Position numbers and translations under genes: made by a program | The notes under the pieces: model-generated | Seen by the model: the letters and a program-made list of their open reading frames with translations, nothing else | The model's database searches: none | Told to the model about the DNA's origin: nothing | DNA from: Mikania micrantha | Taxonomy: Eukaryota > Streptophyta > Magnoliopsida > Asterales > Asteraceae | Reading direction: 5' to 3' | Assembly (NCBI GenBank): GCA_009363875.1 | Contig: CM018698.1 | Coordinates: 58,995,067 to 59,059,066, forward strand | DNA: 64,000 nt | Shown here: positions 57,238 to 64,000 of the stretch, in pieces | How the letters are laid out: every line of letters starts with the position of its first letter | Position numbering within the stretch: position 1 is the stretch's first letter

Positions 57238-60200
57238 CTATATCGTTTGTACATGTCGCATTTCGATATCATGTACGTGTTTTCTGAAAATGGCTGTAGG
57301 TAGTGCTTTTGTGAAAAGGTCTGCTGAATTGTTGCTAGACGAAACATATCTCATTTCAACTTGATTGTCTTTGATAAGATCTTGAGTGTATGAAAAGAAT
57401 CTTGGTGGTATATGTTTTGTTCTGTCACTTTTGATATACCCTTCTTTCATCTGTGAGATACAAGCTGCATTGTCTTCATAAATTGTAGTTGGACTTCTAT
57501 CTTCATTTAACCCACATGAAGTCAATATAAAAGTAGTCATAGACCTTAACCATACACACTCTCTAGAGGCCTCATGTAGTGCAATAACTTCAGCATGATT
57601 TGATGATGTTGCAACAAGTGTTTGCTTTTGAGAACGCCATGAAATTGCAGTTCCTCCGTTCAAGAAAACATATCCAGTTTAAGATCTTGCCTTATGAGGA
57701 TCATATAAATAACCTGCATCTGCATAACCAACCAATTCTTCTTTTGAATCGTTAGGATAAAACAAACCTAAATCAGTAGTTCCTCGAAGGTATCGAAAAA
57801 TATGTTTAATTCCATTCCAATGCCTTTTTGTAGGTGCTGAACTAAATCTTGCTAGTAAGTTTACTGCAAAAGAAATATCTGGTCTTGTACAGTTAGTAAG
57901 ATACATAAGAGCACCAATTGCACTAAGGTATGGTACCTCCGAACCGAGAACTTCTTCACCATCTTCGCATGGACGAAATGGATCATTGTCAACATTGAGT
58001 GATCTAACTACCATTGGGGTGCTTAAAGAATTTGCATTTTCCATATTGAAACGCTTTAAGAGCCTTTCTGTATAATTTGATTGATGCACAAGTATTCCGT
58101 TAGGCATATGCTCAATCTGTAAACCAAGACAATACTTGGTTTTTCCAAGATTTTTCATTTCAAATTCATTCTTTAAAAGAGTAATTACTTCATGGATTTA
58201 TTTATGCGTCCCAATTATATTTAGATCATCAACATACACAGATATGATCACAAATCCTGATGATGTCTTTTTAATAAAGACACATGGACAAATAAGATTA
58301 TTTGTATAACCTTTGCTCTTCAAATAATCACTCAAACGATTGTACCACATCCTTCCCAATTGTTTCAATCCATACAACGATTTTTGTAATTTGATTGAAT
58401 ACATCTCTTAAGGTTTTGAGCTTAATGCATCAGGGATTTTGAATCCTTCAGGAACTTTCATATAGATGTCACTATCAAGTGATCCATATAGGTAAGCTGT
58501 AACGACATCCATAAGATGCATTTCTAAATTTTTAGAGACTGCTAAGCTGATTAAATATCTAAAGGTTATTGCATCCATAACGGGAGAATATGTTTCATCA
58601 TAGTCAATCCCCGGTCTTTGTGAAAAACCTTGAGCGACGAGTCCAGCTTTATATCTAATAACTTTATTATTCTCGTTTCGTTTCCGTACAAAAACCCATT
58701 TGTACCCTACTGGCTTAACAGCTTTCGGTGTAATAACAATAGGACCAAAAACCTTTCGTTTGTTTAATGAATTTAACTCAGCTTGCATAGCATCTTTCCA
58801 TTTATCCCAGTCATGTCTATTTTGACAATCACTAATAGACTTTGGTTCGGGAGTATCATCTCCATTCATAATATCACATGCTATTGAATAAGAAAACATA
58901 TCATCAGTATTTTCCATTTTATCTCGGTTCCATAAAATATGTGTGTAACCATAGTTGATTGAAATTTCTATGTTGGTATCATCGACACCCTCTTCATGAG
59001 GAAGTTTGGTATTTATTGTTTCATTAATAACATTCTTTGTATGATCAACTTCCTTTTCGAAACCTTTTCTTTTTCGAGGATTTTTATCCTTTGAACCGAC
59101 TGGCCTTCCACGTTTCAAACGTTTCTGAGATTCATGAGTCATATTAATATTCATTTGGTTATTTGGAATCTCAATATGAGCTGGAGCATTAGCAGCTGGT
59201 ATGTGAGATTTAGTGACTCTATTTGTATCAGTATATGCATCAGGCAATTGATTTGCAATTTCTTGTATATGTACTATCTTTTGTACTTCTGTTTCACATT
59301 GTTTTGTCCTTGGATCAAGATAGGACAGTGACGGGACACACCATGATACATTTGTTTCTTGTTTCTTATTTTCTCCCCCTAATGCTGGGAAAATTGCCTC
59401 GTTAAAGTGGCAATCAGCAAAACGTGCTGTAAAGACATCACCTGTTAAAGGTTCAAGATATCTTATGATTGAAGGTGTTACATACCCGACATATATTCCC
59501 AGCCTTCTTTGAGGACCCATTTTTGTACGTTGGGGTGGTGCGATAGGTACATATACTGCACACCCGAAAGTTCTAAGGTGGGAAATGTCTGGTTCATGTC
59601 CCGAAAACAAGTTGTAAGGGAGAGTATTTGTGATTTGCACTTGGCCTTACACGGATTAAAGGTCCAGCATGCAATATTGCATGACCCCAAACTGATACAG
59701 GGAGTTTTGTTTTCATCATCAATGGTCTAGCTATTAATTGTAGTCGTTTGATTAACGATTCTGCTAAACCATTTTGTGTATGTACATGAGCAACAGGGTG
59801 TTCGACGACAATTCCCACAGACATGCAATAATCATTAAAAGCTTGTGATGTGAATTCACCAGCATTATCAAGTCTCACCCTTTTAATAATATAATCAGGG
59901 AAATGTGCTCGTAATTTAATAATTTGTGCAAGAAACTTGGCAAAAGCAACATTACGAGTTGATAATAAAGATATATGAGACCATCTGCTTGATGCGTCTA
60001 TTAGAACCATAAAGTATCTAAATGGTCCACATGGTGGATGAATTGGTCCACAAATATCTCCTTGAATCCTTTCGAGGAACATAGGTGATTCATTTTCTAC
60101 TTTCACCATTGAAGGCCTCGTAATTAATTTCCCAAGTGAACAAGATGTACACATATGAATTTTATCTGACTGTGGGATCTTTTGATGTTTCAATGAGTGC

Positions 60201-60724
60201 CCATGAGTGTTTTCAATTATTCTTTTCATCATTGTATATCCTGGATGACCTAATCTGTCATGCTATAAATTGAATGTCTCAAAATCACAGACATTTTCCT
60301 TGACTGTCATATGTGCTTGAGGCACATTAATATGTGTATAGTGTAAGCCTGAATGGAGCATTGGCAGTTTTTCCAATATATGATCTTTGCTCATGATATG
60401 CAAATACTTTTCTTTATCAACAGTCGTTGATTTCGTATCATATCCGTTATGATATATGTTTTTGAAACTCAACAAGTTTCTTGTTGATTTTGGGGAATAT
60501 AAAGCATTTTCTATTAATAGCTTCGTACCATTAGGTAAGATTAATTGTGCTTTTGCCACTCCTTCTATCAGGTCTGTAGGACCGGAAATTGTATTGATGG
60601 TTCCTTTTGTTTGTTTCAAATCACAAAAATATTTCTTAGATCTGAGTATAGTGTGTGTGGCTCCACTATCTGCTATACATATATCCGCTTCGTTTGTTTG
60701 ACCTTGTGCTCCAATGATATTCAT
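57238..60724 (-). pseudogene. Copia pol (protease, integrase, RT, RNase H) with stops and one frameshift
   Basis: Minus strand from 60724. Protease ADSGATH; GAG-pre-integrase with TAG at 60260-60262 where copy 1 has Trp (NLWHDRLGH); integrase core (DASSRW, RLDNAGEF). One extra base near 59606 shifts frame after SPLQLVF; the next frame resumes at HEPDISHLRTFGC. RT: KPVGYKWVFV, LMDVVTAYL, a stop at about 58405, then KSLYGLKQ and the catalytic VYVDDLNIIG. Further in-frame stops at about 58195 and 57676. RNase H: SWRSQKQTLVATSSNHAEV. Domain order IN-RT-RH is diagnostic of Ty1/copia. Cannot encode active pol. Confidence 0.9.
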
Positions 60725-60914
60725 TTTAATTTTCTGATACGAAGAAAAATTAATAAGTTTATAAAATATTACGATAGTTTAACAAAAAAATTTCTTTATT
60801 CGAAAAACGTAAAACATTACATAGTACATTAAAACATGAGAAATACATCGATAATTAAAACATGAGAAATACATTATTCTTTCATCTAATCATAGTGGTC
60901 TGGGAATGTTTCTT
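60725..60914 (-). other. Gag-pol spacer of copia copy 2
   Basis: AT-rich, follows the gag stop. In transcript order it ends CTTATTAATTTTTCTTCGTATCAG just before the pol ATG (branch-like word, pyrimidine tract, AG). Copy 1 has the same at 6701-6720. Confidence 0.45.
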
Positions 60915-61958
60915 TCAGATTTCCATAGCATTGATAAAATCAGCGGCGTTCAGCTCAACATTCATATTATCAAAATTATCCACATGGTTCACTTCCTTAT
61001 CTTGACGTTTAATAGAGGCTTGGTATAGTTCACACAGACGTGGAGCCGTGCGACAAGCCTTTGACCAGTGGTTTGTACTACCACACCTAAAACAGGAAGT
61101 GCCATTGTTTTGGAACGTACCAGCTTCATTTTTGAGCTTGTTATATTGGCTGGAATTATTATTTTGTTGAGCGTGATAATTGTTTGTTCTTTGGTTTCGA
61201 CCACGACCGCGACCACGTCCACGAGGATTACCTCGATAATTATTGTTTCTCTTGAAAGAATGGTTGCGACCATTATAAGTACTTTTATCAAAATATCCAC
61301 GACCACGGCTTCGTCCCATTTTTCGTCCAAAACGTTTATTGTCATCATTAGTGATCACATTTGCTTCTAGAATTGGTTGTGATCCAGTGGGACGAGCCTG
61401 GTGGTTTTTCATTAACAGCTCGTTATTTTCCTCTGCTACGAGGAGAAATGAGTTCAGGTCAGAATATCTTCTGAACCTTTGCAACCGATATTGTTGTTGC
61501 AAGTTTATATTCGATGCATGGAAAGTGGAGAAAGTTTTCTCCAACATATCTTCCTCGGTAACAATTTGTCCACAGAATCGGAGCGTTGAGCAAATTCTGA
61601 ACAAAGCTGAGGTGTATTCATTCACCTTTTTAAAATCTTGGAACCTAAGATTGTTCCATTCATCTCTAGCAGTTGGGAGTAAAACTTCCCTTCGATGATC
61701 AAATCTGCTTTGTAAATCTCTCCATAAAACATATTGATCATCACAATTAAAATATTCGAATTGCAACATCTCGTCAATGTGTTTATGAAGGAAGACATCA
61801 GCTTTTGCTTTGTCTTGTTCGGTACATTTATTTCCTTCTGTTATTGTTTCTAAAACACCCATTGATTTGAGATGTCTTTTGACATGTGCCGTCCATGGCA
61901 TATAGTTTTCTCCGGTAATGTTAAGAGCTAGGAATTCAATTTTTGCGATGTTTGACAT
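60915..61958 (-). CDS. Copia Gag, intact ORF
   Basis: 347 aa from ATG 61958. UBN2-type capsid region at about 1-210 (YMPWTAHVKRHLKSMG, YTSALFRICSTLRFCG), Arg/Gly-rich basic tract at about 215-260 (RGRGRGRGRNQ), then a perfect CCHC knuckle CFRCGSTNHWSKAC (CX2CX4HX4C) near 297-310. Ends with its own stop rather than reading into pol. Expected to form particles and package RNA; the reading frame is intact although pol is not. Confidence 0.88.
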   Translation of the reverse strand: MSNIAKIEFLALNITGENYMPWTAHVKRHLKSMGVLETITEGNKCTEQDKAKADVFLHKHIDEMLQFEYFNCDDQYVLWRDLQSRFDHRREVLLPTARDEWNNLRFQDFKKVNEYTSALFRICSTLRFCGQIVTEEDMLEKTFSTFHASNINLQQQYRLQRFRRYSDLNSFLLVAEENNELLMKNHQARPTGSQPILEANVITNDDNKRFGRKMGRSRGRGYFDKSTYNGRNHSFKRNNNYRGNPRGRGRGRGRNQRTNNYHAQQNNNSSQYNKLKNEAGTFQNNGTSCFRCGSTNHWSKACRTAPRLCELYQASIKRQDKEVNHVDNFDNMNVELNAADFINAMEI

Positions 61959-62419
61959 TTTTTTTTCTTGCTAAACATGAATAAATCAATTAAAAATAAT
62001 AAATATTAGAATCCATATATATCAATGAGCACTGCGATACAATAAAGTGGTAAAGCTACGAAAAGATACATAACTAGAAAAAAATTAAATTCTTCAGGTG
62101 AGAGTTGAGATAGAGGATAAAGAAACAAAATTAGCATTACGGTAACTAATAACAAGAGTGGGTGAATCATCTTCAAAAATTATCTTGAACAAGCTTGAGA
62201 GAATAAGATAATATGTTTTTATGTATTAAAAGAGAATGTTTATTTATAGGAAAAAAATTTAACCGTTTGATAACGGTTATATAACCCATTTTGCAACGGC
62301 TATATAGTCGTTTTACGAGTATATGATCGTTGTACGTGTATAAAGATTATTAAAAGAAAATTAGTAGATTAGAAGTTAAAGAATATGAGTAAAGAAAAAA
62401 ATTGTTACCAAATATAAAC

Positions 62420-62655
62420 AAACGTTAGCATATATATAATAAAATGTTAGCATACTAATCAAGGTTAATATCAATGTTAGCATAAAGTTGTTAGTAAATG
62501 TTAGTATTCATGAATAAATGTTAGTATATAAATGTTACCATAAGAATAAGATGTTAGTATGCATAAATAAATGTTAGTAACATTAGTAAAAGTTAGTTGA
62601 CATAAAAATAAAAAGTTAGATACATAAATAAAAGTTAGATTGTTAGTAGTCCCAT
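62420..62655 (-). repeat. Copia leader repeat array (copy 2)
   Basis: Multiple TGTTAG(T/C)AT words with ATAAATAAA spacers, homologous to 8270-8650, shorter by some units. Confidence 0.6.
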
Positions 62656-62811
62656 GATTATCAAATGTCCATAATAGTAAGTCTTGGATAATTATTTTGT
62701 TCATTATGGTAATTAACTTCTTAGAGTTTTATATAAGTTGTTATTAATAAAATGTTTACCTTTGATGGATGGCTTGTGCTTTTAATGATCTTCTTAATTA
62801 TGGTTTAAAAA

Positions 62812-62829
62812 CTCTTCGTGCTGATAACG
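62812..62829 (-). other. Candidate primer site of copia copy 2
   Basis: Minus strand CGTTATCAGCACGAAGAG right after the LTR; shares TATCAG with initiator tRNA-Met complement but then diverges, so the primer tRNA is uncertain. Confidence 0.45.
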
Positions 62830-63120
62830 TGTTATAATATAACTATGATTAGCTCACATTAACAATCTTTAAAGAAGATTAGAAGAGAAAGATAGAAGAG
62901 AATTTAGAGAAGAAGATAGAATTGCATAACACTTGAGAATGTATACAAGAGGTGCATTTTTCTCTTTACATTGACGGGGTATTTATACTACAAGAGAGTT
63001 GGCTTTTGGGAGACAAGGAAACAAAAACATTTAATGCCTAGTCCAAAAATATGTCCATATAAGTTTTGAGTGTTGAAAAAGCTTTCATCCAATCTATCCA
63101 AATATATAAAATATATAACA
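62830..63120 (-). repeat. 5' LTR of copia copy 2
   Basis: 291 bp, TG...CA bounded, followed outside by the target duplication ATTGT. Confidence 0.95.
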
Positions 63121-63125
63121 ATTGT

Positions 63126-64000
63126 TTTATTTTTCAATGATTTTGTGAATATATATTCAGTATAAAATCAGCATACAAAGTTATATATATATATATATAT
63201 ATATAGGGAATAAAATACAACACTATGTTATTTTACCAACCCAAATGACTCTATTAATATCAAGTTAAAATGTTATATTTTTTTTTCGAATTTAATTGTG
63301 ACACATATAAAATACTTTCTTCTTTTATATTTATGTATAAATTCTTCACTGTTTAAAATTTAACATCATTGTAAATGTTCGGTATAAAACAGTTACAGTG
63401 TTTTAAGTTAAAACCTTACAACGATGTTAACTATAAAAGGTGATGAATTTACACAAATAAAAAAAAAAAGTGTTTTACATGTGTTACAATTATGTTTAAA
63501 AAATTCAATATTTAGCTTTATCTTGGGAAATTTTTGGGTTTGTACACTAATAGTGGTTTAGCAACCATTTCATGCCTTACACACACATACTATATTATAA
63601 TATATATTAAAAGAGTATAATGATTATTTGATTAACCCTCTTAAAATTAAGAGTTTTACAACTTTTACAGCATGAACACAACTTACAAAGGTTTAAAACC
63701 ATAAACAAAAGTTTTTCTTTTCATTTTTTAGTTTGTCATGTATTGATATTTTTAAAATTAAAGCGTCATAAAAAACGATAAAATAAACCTTCTAAAATCA
63801 AATAAATCACTTTTTACCATTTTATTGCATTTGACATGTCATCATGTATGGTATTTTAAATTGAGACTTAAATAAATCATCTATACAATATAACAATTTA
63901 ACATAAATATTAAAATTTTGATATCTATAAATGATAGTAGTAAATGAACGATTTAATTAAGCATCACTCTATAAGCAACATCCTTTGAAATTAAAAAGCA
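63126..64000. other. AT-rich intergenic DNA
   Basis: No gene. (TA)n run at about 63183-63204. About 63590-63860 is the inverted counterpart of the dispersed repeat at about 9290-9620. Confidence 0.5.

Larger units (their letters stand above)
56791..63120 (-). mobile_element. Complete-length Ty1/copia retrotransposon copy 2
   Basis: 6330 bp, minus strand, both LTRs of 291 bp, flanked by ATTGT at 56786-56790 and 63121-63125. Order: 5' LTR 62830-63120, primer site, repeat leader, gag 61958-60915, spacer, pol 60724-57238, polypurine tract, 3' LTR 56791-57081. I count four differences between the LTRs. Gag is open, but pol has a frameshift and several stops, so it is non-autonomous now. Confidence 0.95.

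Overview
This is nuclear DNA of a flowering plant, most likely a eudicot. The evidence is AT-rich intergenic DNA, genes split by GT-AG introns, several classes of plant LTR retrotransposon, tRNA-derived SINEs (one type resembling the plant Au-SINE), MITEs and three recognisable plant genes. A composite (Asteraceae) host is a guess from the general look of the retroelements, not shown by the sequence.

Three complete-looking genes were assembled by joining exons by hand at consensus splice sites. (1) 27599-33252 (+), ten exons, 472 aa: an amidohydrolase of the 5-methylthioadenosine/S-adenosylhomocysteine deaminase type with all metal-site motifs. (2) 40309-47286 (+), eleven exons, about 1313 aa: a GYF-domain protein matching Arabidopsis EXA1/PSIG1/MUSE11, with an eIF4E-binding-type motif. 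(3) 52979-56294 (-), seven exons, 457 aa: an ACT-domain-repeat (ACR) protein. Genes 2 and 3 are convergent.

The amidohydrolase-EXA1 neighbourhood is duplicated in tandem. The right-hand copy (27.5-47.3 kb) is functional-looking. The left-hand copy (11.6-26.5 kb) is wrecked: three 5' amidohydrolase pseudogenes (11684, 13690, 14844), an inverted exon-3 piece (15.3-15.8 kb), a 3' exon with a stop (22557-22646), and an EXA1 5' fragment (24909-26511) with no promoter. Because the copies are paralogous, many transposons can be seen filled on one side and empty on the other.

Layout: 1-4690, gag-only Ty3/gypsy element with essentially identical LTRs, inserted in a Ty1/copia element (4691-9042, minus). 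9.0-10.3 kb, AT-rich. 10.6-15.3 kb, repeated unit of gypsy gag + PBS + short LTR + amidohydrolase exon 1. 15774-21480, decayed Ty3/gypsy element with an inverted LTR pair. 21.5-27.5 kb, duplicated segment with MITEs, SINE and possible organellar DNA. 27.6-33.3 kb, amidohydrolase gene. 33.3-39.9 kb, SINE, hAT remnant and a Tourist-like MITE holding a 4.37-kb solo LTR. 40.3-47.3 kb, EXA1-like gene. 47.3-52.7 kb, SINEs (one nested in another), MITE and a MULE. 53.0-56.3 kb, ACR gene. 56791-63120, second copia element with perfect target duplication, placed just upstream of ACR in the same orientation. 63.1-64 kb, AT-rich.

No tRNA, rRNA or CRISPR was seen. Nothing here is clearly a new biological system. 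The strongest leads are the gag-only element cut at its protease active site, the inverted-LTR locus that could send antisense RNA through exon-1 copies of the intact amidohydrolase gene, motif arrays in the giant solo LTR, and the copia LTR upstream of ACR.
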